Shown piece by piece: positions 7,998 through 16,207 of a stretch of DNA of 20,138 nt (within the stretch, counting starts at the first letter, position 1; every line of letters begins with the position of its first letter). Position numbers and translations under genes: made by a program. The stretch spans positions 1 through 20,138 of the forward strand of contig CATAQZ010000168.1 in assembly GCA_949487015.1 (NCBI GenBank), read 5' to 3'. Below the pieces are notes generated by a model that did no database searches, was not told the DNA's origin, and was given only the letters and a program-made list of their open reading frames with translations. Source of the DNA: Flavobacteriales bacterium UBA4585. GTDB taxonomy: Bacteria; Bacteroidota; Bacteroidia; Flavobacteriales; Schleiferiaceae.

Positions 7998-8606
7998 ATG
8001 GAATCTGAATTGTCCCGTGTATTGTTTACTAGCATCGAATTGTTTCTGCAGTTCGGTGTAAAGAGTGTGAACATGGACCAGATTGCAAGCAGTTGTGGTA
8101 TGTCGAAAAAGACGCTGTACAAACACGTCAAAAACAAAGAGGATTTATTGGAGAAAGCATTCGAACAGGTGGTTGCTTTTATGAAGTCTGAGCTCGAAGA
8201 AGCCATTTCCAGTATTGAAGGGAATGCCATCGACCAGCTTTTTGCAATGGAGCGCTTTGCTGAGGTACATATGCGCGACGACAAGGATCGTTTGTTGCAT
8301 CAATTAGAACATTATTACCCATCTATCGCAAACGGTATGAAGGCCAAACGCGAGGAAACCGTCTTCACAGTTACGAAACGCAACTTAGAGCGCGGAATTC
8401 ACGAAGGGTTGTACCGTGAGGATCTCCATGTCGACCACATTTCACTGTTGTATTACGGTCATGTTTTGGCGGTACACGAAGGAGTGATTTCAAACGAGCA
8501 TATCAAATTGGACCAATTGCGCAAGACCAGCTTGCGCTATCACATTCGCGGAATTGCAACTGCGAATGGACTAGAATATTTGAATCAATTAATAGCAACA
8601 CAATAA
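7998..8606 (+). CDS. TetR/AcrR-family transcriptional regulator
   Basis: A 202-residue regulator. Residues of roughly 8-52 form the TetR DNA-binding domain: helix 1 (LFTSIELFLQFGVKSVNM), then the helix-turn-helix DQIASSCGMSKKTLYKHVKNKEDLL, with the family's typical SKKTLYxHxxxKEDLL signature. The remaining C-terminal part is the variable helical ligand-binding and dimerisation domain (from about residue 55), which gives no substrate clue. It is the first gene of an efflux operon: its TAA shares one base with the ATG of the TolC-type gene, so the two are translationally coupled. By analogy with this common layout it probably represses its own operon until an exported compound binds. The ligand is unknown. 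Confidence 0.92.
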   Translation: MESELSRVLFTSIELFLQFGVKSVNMDQIASSCGMSKKTLYKHVKNKEDLLEKAFEQVVAFMKSELEEAISSIEGNAIDQLFAMERFAEVHMRDDKDRLLHQLEHYYPSIANGMKAKREETVFTVTKRNLERGIHEGLYREDLHVDHISLLYYGHVLAVHEGVISNEHIKLDQLRKTSLRYHIRGIATANGLEYLNQLIATQ

Positions 8607-9934
8607 TGAGAAAAACAGTAGTGCTTTTCAGCATGATTTTCAGCGCTTTGATGGGCCAAGCGCAAGAGAAGTTCACTCTTGCCTCGGCACAAGAGTACGC
8701 CCTAGATCACGCCTATGGTGTGCAAATTGCGGAATTAGAAATTCAACGTGCACGTCAGATTTACCTCCAAAATTTAGCTGTTGGTCTGCCACAGGCATCG
8801 GCTAGTGGACAGTATATCTATAATGTAGAGTTGGGTGCGTTGGTCACTGATTTTGATGGCGACGGCGTGTTAGACGAATTGGTTTTCGGAACGGATTATC
8901 AAGCTCAAGGTGGATTGGTGGTGAATCAGTTGATTTTTGACGGCTCTTATGTTGTCGCATTAATGGCAGCTCAAGTGTTGAAGGAAAGTGCGGAAATAGG
9001 CATGGACCAGAGCAAAGCAGAGCTGAAACGAGAAGTAGCAAAAGCCTACCACCTGGCTCTACTTAGTGAAGAAAGTGTTGCGGTTTTGAAGGCTAACAAA
9101 GACTATTTGGCAGATCTCGCTTCGGAAATGAAGAAAATGAATGAGGCAGGTTTAGTGAGTAAAGCTGATGCAGATCAAATGATGTTGAACTACAATAACA
9201 TTGATAATGCATTGCGTTACAGCGAAGGTCAAGCGAATGTCGCGAAGATGTTGCTGAAGTTGCAGATGGGTTACCCGGTAAAGCAAGCGGTATTCCTTGC
9301 AGATAAAATGGAAGATTTAGTCGTGAGCGCTGCAGCAGCAAGCACATTGACGACCTTAGGATTTGATCCCACAAAATCTGTGGACTACCTCGGTATGGCA
9401 AACCAAGTGGAGGGTGCAAAGCTGCAAGTATTAAATAAGCAATTGGCCTATTTGCCTTCAATCGGTGTCAGCTACCAGAACAATATTCAATACATGAGTA
9501 GTGAAGCCAATATTTTTGGGGACGCTTCAGTTGATATTCCCAGCAGTTTGGTTGCAGGAAGCATTAGCGTTCCATTATTTTCTTCAGGAAATGGACGTGC
9601 GCAGGTTCAGGAGGCGAAGATTCAACGAGACCAAGCAAGAATCGGATTACAGCAATTGGAGGAAGGCCTAATTATGCAACACGGGGCTTTAGTGAATGAA
9701 TTCCATCAGGGAATCGCAAATTTTTTAGCACAAAAAGAAAATGTGGCGTTGGCGCAGCGCATTCGCGACCAGCGACGTAAAGAATATGATGCTGGGTTAG
9801 CGTCTTCTACGGAATTGACACAAACCGAAACCCAATATCAAGATGCGCTGCAGTCAATGTTTATGGCGGCGCAAAACGCATTGGACAAGAAGTCCGAACT
9901 GGAATATTTAATGACAAAACAGCAAAAGCAATAA
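8606..9934 (+). CDS. TolC-family outer membrane efflux protein
   Basis: The 442-residue outer-membrane channel of the tripartite pump. Residues 1-19 are a signal peptide (MRKTVVLFSMIFSALMGQA, then QEKF). The mature protein has the two-repeat, coiled-coil-rich structure of the OEP family: LASAQEYALDHAYGVQIAELEI at the start of repeat 1, long helices around 125-215, beta segments with aromatic residues (GVSYQNNIQY, SLVAGSISVPLF), and a final long helical pair ending YDAGLASSTELTQTETQYQDAL, a segment typical of the second repeat. The length fits the family. It overlaps tetR by one base and precedes the adaptor gene by 9 bases. Its role is the exit duct for substrates carried by the adaptor/RND pump; no N-terminal lipobox is seen. 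Confidence 0.92.
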   Translation: MRKTVVLFSMIFSALMGQAQEKFTLASAQEYALDHAYGVQIAELEIQRARQIYLQNLAVGLPQASASGQYIYNVELGALVTDFDGDGVLDELVFGTDYQAQGGLVVNQLIFDGSYVVALMAAQVLKESAEIGMDQSKAELKREVAKAYHLALLSEESVAVLKANKDYLADLASEMKKMNEAGLVSKADADQMMLNYNNIDNALRYSEGQANVAKMLLKLQMGYPVKQAVFLADKMEDLVVSAAAASTLTTLGFDPTKSVDYLGMANQVEGAKLQVLNKQLAYLPSIGVSYQNNIQYMSSEANIFGDASVDIPSSLVAGSISVPLFSSGNGRAQVQEAKIQRDQARIGLQQLEEGLIMQHGALVNEFHQGIANFLAQKENVALAQRIRDQRRKEYDAGLASSTELTQTETQYQDALQSMFMAAQNALDKKSELEYLMTKQQKQ

Positions 9935-9943
9935 TACCGGAAC

Positions 9944-11080
9944 ATGAAAAAATTAGGATTCATATTAGGAAGTGTAGTTCTCGCATCGTGTGGTGCACCA
10001 GAACAATCTACAGGTACCATGGAGGAGCTCATGGCAAAGAAAGACAGCCTTGTTGAGGTGCGTGCGACAGTGGATGCAGAAATTGCTGCTGTCGATGAAA
10101 AATTGATTGCCTTAGATACAGTCGAACGTTACGACCGCGTAACGTCTATTGAGGTAACCCCATCAACCTTTGTCCATTATTTCGATGTCTTTGGTATTGT
10201 GGTCGCGGATAAGAGCATTAATCTGTACCCAACAGCCAGCGGTAAAGTGGAAAAGATTTATGTGCGCAATGGACAGCGCGTTGAAAAGGGCCAATTATTA
10301 ATGACGCTGGATACAGACCTTCTCAAGTCGTCTTTAAAGGAAGTAGAAAATGGATTGGCGCTTGCAAAAACCGTTTTCGAGAAGCAAGAGCAACTGTGGA
10401 TCAACGAACAAATCGGTTCAGAGATTCAATACTTACAGACTAAGAATAATTACGACGGCTTGGTTCAAAAGGTAACTACCTTAAAAGAGCAAATTGCACT
10501 TAGTGAAATACGTGCACCTTTTGCAGGAGCAATCGATAACATCTTCGCGAAAGAAGGTGAATTAGCAGGTCCTCAAATGCCATCAATTCGTTTAGTAAAC
10601 ACTTCGGGAGTGTATGTTAAAGCTGACGTTCCTGAGTCGTATGCGAATCGTGTTCGTGTCGGAACGCCAGCAAATGTCGCTTTCTCTTCTATGGACTACG
10701 AGGTAGCTGCAGAGGTACTCCAGGTAGGGCAATTCATTCAGGAGGGCAACCGTACCTTCTCTATAAACGTCAGTCTTCCGGTTAGCCAAGGTGCAAAGCC
10801 GAACCAAATGGTGCATGTCGCGCTTCAAGATTATAGCAATGCAGCGGCGCTAACCGTACCAGCAAGCCTCGTTCAGCAAGACGTTGAAGGCAATGACTTT
10901 ATTTATACGCTACAAGCGGTTGATGGCGGAAGCCACCATGAGGTCGTAAAAACCTGGGTTAGCACAGGCTTGACCTTTGAAGGAAAAACAGAAATTTTAA
11001 CGGGACTAGAAGCAGGAACCGTAGTTGTGGACAAGGGATCGCGTAGCGTTCGTACCGGCCAGAACGTTGTTATAGGATAA
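9944..11080 (+). CDS. RND efflux periplasmic adaptor, HlyD/MFP family lipoprotein
   Basis: The 378-residue membrane-fusion protein joins the inner-membrane RND pump to the outer-membrane channel. It starts with a lipoprotein signal (lipobox LASC, C16, then GAPEQ), so it should be lipid-anchored. A short coiled-coil-like stretch (about residues 26-60) precedes the core. The core then follows the family order: first lipoyl half (GKVEKIYVRNGQRVEKGQLL, with MTLDTDLL), an alpha-helical hairpin (about 125-180), second lipoyl half (LSEIRAPFAGAIDNIFAKEG), a beta-barrel (VYVKADVPESYANRV) and a membrane-proximal domain ending near residue 378. It lies 9 bases after the tolC-type gene and 20 bases before the RND gene. 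The substrate cannot be read from the sequence. Confidence 0.93.
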   Translation: MKKLGFILGSVVLASCGAPEQSTGTMEELMAKKDSLVEVRATVDAEIAAVDEKLIALDTVERYDRVTSIEVTPSTFVHYFDVFGIVVADKSINLYPTASGKVEKIYVRNGQRVEKGQLLMTLDTDLLKSSLKEVENGLALAKTVFEKQEQLWINEQIGSEIQYLQTKNNYDGLVQKVTTLKEQIALSEIRAPFAGAIDNIFAKEGELAGPQMPSIRLVNTSGVYVKADVPESYANRVRVGTPANVAFSSMDYEVAAEVLQVGQFIQEGNRTFSINVSLPVSQGAKPNQMVHVALQDYSNAAALTVPASLVQQDVEGNDFIYTLQAVDGGSHHEVVKTWVSTGLTFEGKTEILTGLEAGTVVVDKGSRSVRTGQNVVIG

Positions 11081-11100
11081 TCTAAACAGGCTACACTAGC

Positions 11101-14100
11101 ATGGAAGAAAAGAAAAGTCTCATTAAACAGTTCGGTCCCTCTACCTTTTCGGTGAAGAACACGATGACTGTCTTTGTGCTTACCGCGATCATTTTTATCG
11201 CAGGTATTAGAAGTTATACATCGATGCCTTCGGAGGCCTTTCCGGAGATTGTAACCCCAGAAATCTATGTAGGGACGCCGTATCCAGGAAACTCTCCGTT
11301 GGATATTGAGAAACTCATCACACGTCCATTAGAGAAGGAAATTAACGGGATTTCAGGGGTGGATAAAATCAACTCTACTTCGGTAGAAGGGTATTCTACC
11401 ATTCAGGTCAAATTCAATTTTGATGTGACCCCGGATGAAGCGCTGCGTAAAGTAAAAGATAAAGTCGATGCGGCTATGGGTCAGCCAGACTTCCCTACAG
11501 ATTTACCTGCAGATCCGAATGTTTTTGAATTGAACTTCTCTGAATTAATGCCCATCATGAACATCAATATGTCGGGTGAATTTTCATTGGACCAATTGAA
11601 GGAATACGGCGAATACCTCGAAGAAAAAATCGAAGATTTGACCGAGATTTCAAAGGTGGATATCCGCGGTATTGATGCGAAAGAAGTACGCGTTTTAGTG
11701 GATAGTAAGAAGCTGGAAAGCATGCAGCTGGGCTTCCGCGATATCGCTGGCGCAATTCAAAACGAAAATATGACCATCTCAGGGGGTAACCTTCTTGTAG
11801 ACGGCTACCGCCGAAACGTTCGCGTGGTTGGTGAGATTCGCGATTTGGATGAATTGCGAAATGTGATTATTAAGAGTGAAAAAATGCAATTGGTCCGTTT
11901 AGGAGATGTTGCAGAGATTGAATTCGATGAAGTTGAGCGTCAATCCTACGCACGTCAATACGGCGCTTCGGTGGTGATGCTGGATGTATTCAAGCGTTCT
12001 GGTGAAAATCAAATTATCGTGAGTGAAAAAATCGCAGGTTTGCTGGCTGAGGCTCAAGACGGCTACTTCCCGGACAATCTGAATATTTCAGTAACAAACG
12101 ATACTTCGGAGCAAACGAAAACGCAGGTGGCAGATCTTGAAAATTCCATCATTTTCGGTATGCTATTAGTGGTATTGGTATTGATGTTCTTCTTGGGACT
12201 TCGCAATGCGATGTTCGTGGGGATAGCAATTCCGATGTCGATGTTGATGAGTTTCGTCATTCTGAATGCTTTGGGCATTTCCCTAAACACCATCGTGCTT
12301 TTCGCATTGGTATTAGCATTGGGAATGCTTGTTGATAATGGAATTGTGGTTGTAGAGAATATTTACCGATTCATGGACGAAGGTTACGATCGTATTACAG
12401 CCGCGAAACTGGGTGCTGGTGAGGTAGCCTTGCCGATCATAGCTTCAACCGCAACAACGCTAGCAGCATTTTTACCACTGGCCTTCTGGCCGGGGCTCTT
12501 CGGTGAATTCATGAAGTATTTGCCGCTGACCTTGATCACGGTATTGTCTTCTTCACTCTTTGTGGCATTGGTTATCAATCCGGGATTAACAGCCGCCTTA
12601 ATGAAGGTAGAAGAATCGCCCTTGAATAAGAGAAAACTCACTATTCGTTCGATCATAGCGATCGTTATCGGTGTAGGGATTGCTTATGGAGCGGGTAAAA
12701 TGGCATTCGGTAACTTATTTGTCTACGGCGGCGGCTTTGCACTTATCTATGCCTATTTCGTGGTTCCGGCAACTAAATGGTTCCAGGGTACTGCTTTGCC
12801 TAAGCTAGAGAATGGGTTTAAAAAGACGTTGGCTTATGCTTTGAGCGGTAAGAAACCAATTTTCTTCTTTAGTGGTACTGTAGTTCTCCTCATCTTTTCA
12901 GGGGTATTACTCGGCGCTTTCCCTCCGAAGACGTTGTTCTTCCCTGAGAATATGCCTAACCAGGCCATGGTTTACATACAAATGCCTATCGGTACTGATA
13001 TTGAAGAGACGAACGCAGTGACGTTGGAATTGGAAAAAGAAGTAATGGCCATTGTACAGTCGTATGAATACACGGACGATAACGGTGAAGCTCAGAACTA
13101 TATGGTTGAATCTATTATTGCTCAGGTTGGTGAAGGGACTTCAGACCCTAATGCCGGTCCTTCGATGGCGCAGACGCCGAACAAAGCGAAAATTACTGTT
13201 CAGTTCCACAAGTTTGCAGACCGTATAGATCTTGAGGGGAATCGTGTGAATTCCGCGGATGTTTTGAATAAGATTCGTGAGACCTTAAGTGATTACCCTG
13301 GAGTGATTGTATCTGTAGATAAGGACAGCAATGGTCCTCCAACGGGCCCACCGGTTAACATTGAGATCAGTGGTGATAATTACTTTGAATTGGTCGAAAC
13401 GGCCGATGAAATTCGTGCGTTTATCGATGCGAAACGCATCGCAGGTATAGAGGAGTTGAAGCTCGATGTTGAGACCGGTAAACCGGAAATGCCTATCGAA
13501 GTGGACCGCGTAAAAGCGCGTGCCTTAGGCTTAAGTTCAGCGCAAATTGGCGATGCTATGCGTACTGCATTGTTCGGTAAAGAAGTAAGCCGATTCAAAG
13601 ACGGTGAGGACGACTACCCCATTAATATTCGTATGAGTAACGCGTACAGATATAATGTGGAAGATTTGATGAATCAGAAAATCACATTCCGTGATCAAGC
13701 ATCGGGTCGAATTAAGCAAGTGCCTATTTCAGCAGTGGCAAAAGCGAAGAAAACATCGACGTTCTCTTCTGTGAAGCGTAAGAATTTGAAACGTGTAATC
13801 TCCATCCAGTCGAATGTACTAGAAGGAGCAAACCCAACGGAAACGGTTGATGCGATCAAGGCAGCGATGGCTAATTACACCTTACCATCTGGTATGAATG
13901 TAGACTTTACAGGCGAACAGGAAGAGCAAGCCAAAGAATTGAGCTTTCTTTCTGGAGCATTATTGATGGCAGTCTTCTTGATTTTCTTAATTCTGGTAAG
14001 CCAATTCAATTCTGCATCTACACCGTTCATTATCCTTGTTACGGTAGTTTTCTCTTTGATTGGAGTATTACTTGGTTTGGTCATCTTCCGCATGGAATTT

Positions 14101-14553
14101 GTCATCATGATGACTATGATTGGTATTATATCGCTTGCGGGAATTGTGGTTAACAATGCTATCGTATTGATTGACTTTATCAAGCAACTGACTGCGCGTA
14201 AGCGAGTAGAATTAGGCTTGGATGAGAAAGCTTTATTGCCAGTTCCTGAGCTGGTTGAGACGATCGTTGAAGCAGGACGTACACGTTTACGTCCGGTACT
14301 GCTTACAGCAATTACAACTATTTTAGGTTTGATTCCATTGGCGACGGGTATGAACATCAACTTCTACACCCTGTTCAGTGAGAACAATCCGCACATCTTC
14401 TTTGGTGGTGATAATGTAGTCTTCTGGGGCCCAATGTCCTGGACCGTCATCTTCGGTTTGACATTCGCAACCTTCCTCACCTTAGTAATTGTACCGGTGA
14501 TGTACTATTTATTTGAACGCATTCAGCGCACAATGGCGCGGTGGTTCGCTTAA
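11101..14553 (+). CDS. RND-family efflux transporter inner-membrane permease (AcrB-like)
   Basis: The 1150-residue proton-driven pump of the operon. The first membrane helix is near residues 20-38, followed by the first periplasmic porter region (PGNSPLDIEKLITRPLEKEI). The TM2-TM6 block (about 345-500) includes GMLVDNGIVVVENI, where D412-N413 align with AcrB's proton-relay pair D407-D408, so one acid is replaced. In TM10, GIVVNNAIVLIDF puts N1018 where AcrB has K940. Between TM6 and TM7 (residues 501-586) there are two additional hydrophobic stretches (about 515-531 and 539-556), which explains why the protein is about 100 residues longer than AcrB. The second porter region contains GPPTGPPVNIEISGDNY. 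It ends the operon before a strong terminator. It resembles the hydrophobe/drug exporter (HAE) type more than the metal type, but the substrate is unknown. Confidence 0.95.
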   Translation: MEEKKSLIKQFGPSTFSVKNTMTVFVLTAIIFIAGIRSYTSMPSEAFPEIVTPEIYVGTPYPGNSPLDIEKLITRPLEKEINGISGVDKINSTSVEGYSTIQVKFNFDVTPDEALRKVKDKVDAAMGQPDFPTDLPADPNVFELNFSELMPIMNINMSGEFSLDQLKEYGEYLEEKIEDLTEISKVDIRGIDAKEVRVLVDSKKLESMQLGFRDIAGAIQNENMTISGGNLLVDGYRRNVRVVGEIRDLDELRNVIIKSEKMQLVRLGDVAEIEFDEVERQSYARQYGASVVMLDVFKRSGENQIIVSEKIAGLLAEAQDGYFPDNLNISVTNDTSEQTKTQVADLENSIIFGMLLVVLVLMFFLGLRNAMFVGIAIPMSMLMSFVILNALGISLNTIVLFALVLALGMLVDNGIVVVENIYRFMDEGYDRITAAKLGAGEVALPIIASTATTLAAFLPLAFWPGLFGEFMKYLPLTLITVLSSSLFVALVINPGLTAALMKVEESPLNKRKLTIRSIIAIVIGVGIAYGAGKMAFGNLFVYGGGFALIYAYFVVPATKWFQGTALPKLENGFKKTLAYALSGKKPIFFFSGTVVLLIFSGVLLGAFPPKTLFFPENMPNQAMVYIQMPIGTDIEETNAVTLELEKEVMAIVQSYEYTDDNGEAQNYMVESIIAQVGEGTSDPNAGPSMAQTPNKAKITVQFHKFADRIDLEGNRVNSADVLNKIRETLSDYPGVIVSVDKDSNGPPTGPPVNIEISGDNYFELVETADEIRAFIDAKRIAGIEELKLDVETGKPEMPIEVDRVKARALGLSSAQIGDAMRTALFGKEVSRFKDGEDDYPINIRMSNAYRYNVEDLMNQKITFRDQASGRIKQVPISAVAKAKKTSTFSSVKRKNLKRVISIQSNVLEGANPTETVDAIKAAMANYTLPSGMNVDFTGEQEEQAKELSFLSGALLMAVFLIFLILVSQFNSASTPFIILVTVVFSLIGVLLGLVIFRMEFVIMMTMIGIISLAGIVVNNAIVLIDFIKQLTARKRVELGLDEKALLPVPELVETIVEAGRTRLRPVLLTAITTILGLIPLATGMNINFYTLFSENNPHIFFGGDNVVFWGPMSWTVIFGLTFATFLTLVIVPVMYYLFERIQRTMARWFA

Positions 14554-14581
14554 ATAAATGACCGTAAAAAGCGTTAAAGTG

Positions 14582-14614
14582 AAAAACCCGCGGCGCGCAG
14601 CGCCGCGGGTTTTT
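14582..14614 (+). terminator. Strong intrinsic terminator after the efflux operon
   Basis: A perfect 15-bp stem (arms 14582-14596 and 14600-14614, ten GC-type pairs extended by five A-U pairs) closed by a 3-base loop GCA, with a U-run on the + strand. It sits 28 bases after the RND permease stop. The A-run on the left means it would also work on the minus strand, but no minus strand gene ends here. It insulates the efflux operon from the dxs-like cluster that starts 20 bases later. Confidence 0.95.
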
Positions 14615-14622
14615 ATTTGCGC

Positions 14623-14630
14623 TAATTTTG
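14623..14630 (+). promoter_or_regulatory. Bacteroidota -7 box TAATTTTG directly before the dxs-like gene
   Basis: TAATTTTG is a perfect TAnnTTTG match. It is followed by AGCC and the ATG at 14635, the same four-base spacing as the uvrC box. The place of a -33 element (about 14600-14605) is occupied by the terminator stem, and no TTG is present there. If used, transcription would begin at or near the start codon. The box is seen; promoter activity is inferred. Confidence 0.55.
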
Positions 14631-14634
14631 AGCC

Positions 14635-16206
14635 ATGATCGCAGACCTCCGTGCATTAGAACCACCGCAATTAAAAGACTTTACCAATTCCTTGGTAGAG
14701 CAGGTTGTCGCTGCGGTCACGGATAAGATTCCACACCTCGAAAGTTCCCTTGCCGTTGCTGAATTGACGGTGGCTTTGCATTACGTTTTGAATACGCCCG
14801 AAGACGTGTTGGTATGGGACGTAGGACACCAAGCTTACGTGCACAAAGCCCTTACGGGTCGGATGAACGAATTGGCAAACATGCGCAAACCGGGGGGTAT
14901 TTCTGGCTTTCTTAAGCGCGACGAGAGTCCTTATGATTTCTTTGGTGCGGGTCATGCATCTACAAGCATTTCAGCCCTTGCAGGTGTCTGTCTTGCCGAT
15001 CAAATCGCAAAAAAAACGAGGCGACGTGTGGCAGTCATTGGCGACGGCTCCCTTACCGGCGGTCAAAGCTTTGAGGCGCTTAACCACCTAGGTACTTTGG
15101 GCGCAGATGTATTAGTCATCATTAACGATAATGAGGGTAGTATTGACCCAACGGTCGGTGCGCTACACAACGAACAATCCTACGGTACCTACATGCAATC
15201 CTTAGGTTGGCATTACACCTTCCTCGAGCAGGGGAATGATGTGCGGGCCCTGGTGGATGCACTGCAGCAGGTATTGGCACAGCCGGGCCCGCAGACCCTT
15301 CACATTAAGACGAAGCGTCCGGATTTGAGTCCGCCGAAGTCCTACAAGCCTGGAACGACTTTTCAGTGGTGGGCTGCAGAAACTATGGAGGCTGTTTTGG
15401 CATCGAATGCAGACCTTCAAATACTCAGTCCGGCCATGTTTGCAGGCAGTGGTTTTGCCCCATTGCGCGAACGCTTTTCAGACCGACTGATTGATACAGG
15501 AATTAACGAAGCACATACGGTGACTACTGCGGCGGGTATCGCTGCTGCCGGAGGACGACCATGGGTGCATATTTACAGTACATTTTTACAACGCGCCTTT
15601 GATCAAATCATCCACGACATAGCCATTCAGCAATTACCTGTGGTCTTCCTGGTTGATCGCGCAGGTTTGGTGGGAGCTGACGGCCCCACGCATCACGGTG
15701 TATTCGACGGAGATTTTTTGATGAACATTCCTGGGGCGACGGTATGGAGTCCACGAAACGGCAATGAATTACAGGGAATGCTTTTAGAGGCTGTAGCACA
15801 GCCCTTAGATGGGCCACTGTTTATTCGTTACCCTAAGGCGCGAACTGAAGGAGGAATACCCACAGATTTTCATGCCTACGAATGGTTGCAAAAATCGGGT
15901 GGGTCCAGCCTTTGGATAAGTACGGGTGCACTTTCAGATTTAATGAAAAAAGGCGAAAATCACCTCCATTTGGCGCAAAATTGGCCATTTTTTGATGATT
16001 TTGGCGCGATTTTGTCCGATTTTGATGAAATACACGTTTTTGAAGAAAGTACAGGATTGGGCGGATTAGCCGGCGCGGTGAAGGCACTTATGGCAGAATT
16101 GGACCACCCCGGAAAATGCATCACACACAAACTTCCTATGGAATTTATCGAACATGGACCCCGTCTTCAGTTGTTAAGGGAGCATGGTTTTAATAATTTT
16201 CTCTAA
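14635..16206 (+). CDS. dxs: Short 1-deoxy-D-xylulose-5-phosphate synthase-like enzyme
   Basis: DXS joins pyruvate and glyceraldehyde 3-phosphate using thiamine diphosphate, the first step of the MEP isoprenoid pathway. Family residues present (E. coli equivalents from memory): H34 (H49), H65 in WDVGHQAY (H80), H107 in GHASTS (H121), the ThDP motif GDG 136-138 to N164 in NDNE, catalytic E292 (E370), Y314 (Y392), R342 (R420), H353 (H431), R398 (R478). At 523 residues it is about 100 shorter than E. coli DXS. The roughly 55-residue segment after VGALHN is cut to about 10, GPVDGHD is replaced by TFLEQGND (H299 lost), and the inter-domain linker and C-terminal domain are shortened. The frame is intact, so this is not simple decay. 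It could be the cell's only DXS or a diverged paralogue; dxs is assigned by homology. Confidence 0.8.
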   Translation: MIADLRALEPPQLKDFTNSLVEQVVAAVTDKIPHLESSLAVAELTVALHYVLNTPEDVLVWDVGHQAYVHKALTGRMNELANMRKPGGISGFLKRDESPYDFFGAGHASTSISALAGVCLADQIAKKTRRRVAVIGDGSLTGGQSFEALNHLGTLGADVLVIINDNEGSIDPTVGALHNEQSYGTYMQSLGWHYTFLEQGNDVRALVDALQQVLAQPGPQTLHIKTKRPDLSPPKSYKPGTTFQWWAAETMEAVLASNADLQILSPAMFAGSGFAPLRERFSDRLIDTGINEAHTVTTAAGIAAAGGRPWVHIYSTFLQRAFDQIIHDIAIQQLPVVFLVDRAGLVGADGPTHHGVFDGDFLMNIPGATVWSPRNGNELQGMLLEAVAQPLDGPLFIRYPKARTEGGIPTDFHAYEWLQKSGGSSLWISTGALSDLMKKGENHLHLAQNWPFFDDFGAILSDFDEIHVFEESTGLGGLAGAVKALMAELDHPGKCITHKLPMEFIEHGPRLQLLREHGFNNFL

Positions 16207-16207
16207 G

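Noticed and set aside
13875..14360. 161-codon minus strand open frame inside the RND permease gene
   Set aside because: It lies fully inside a clearly conserved gene, and its composition is what an antisense frame of a membrane protein gives; it has no recognisable domain.
11101..14553. Possibility that the pump is a CusA-type heavy-metal exporter
   Set aside because: No methionine-pair or histidine-rich metal relay was seen, the adaptor lacks a metal-binding N-terminus, and the motifs fit the HAE-like group better; the substrate remains open.
14635..16206. Possibility that the short dxs is a decayed pseudogene
   Set aside because: The frame is uninterrupted, the cofactor and catalytic residues are kept, and a promoter box and a tightly coupled downstream gene are present.
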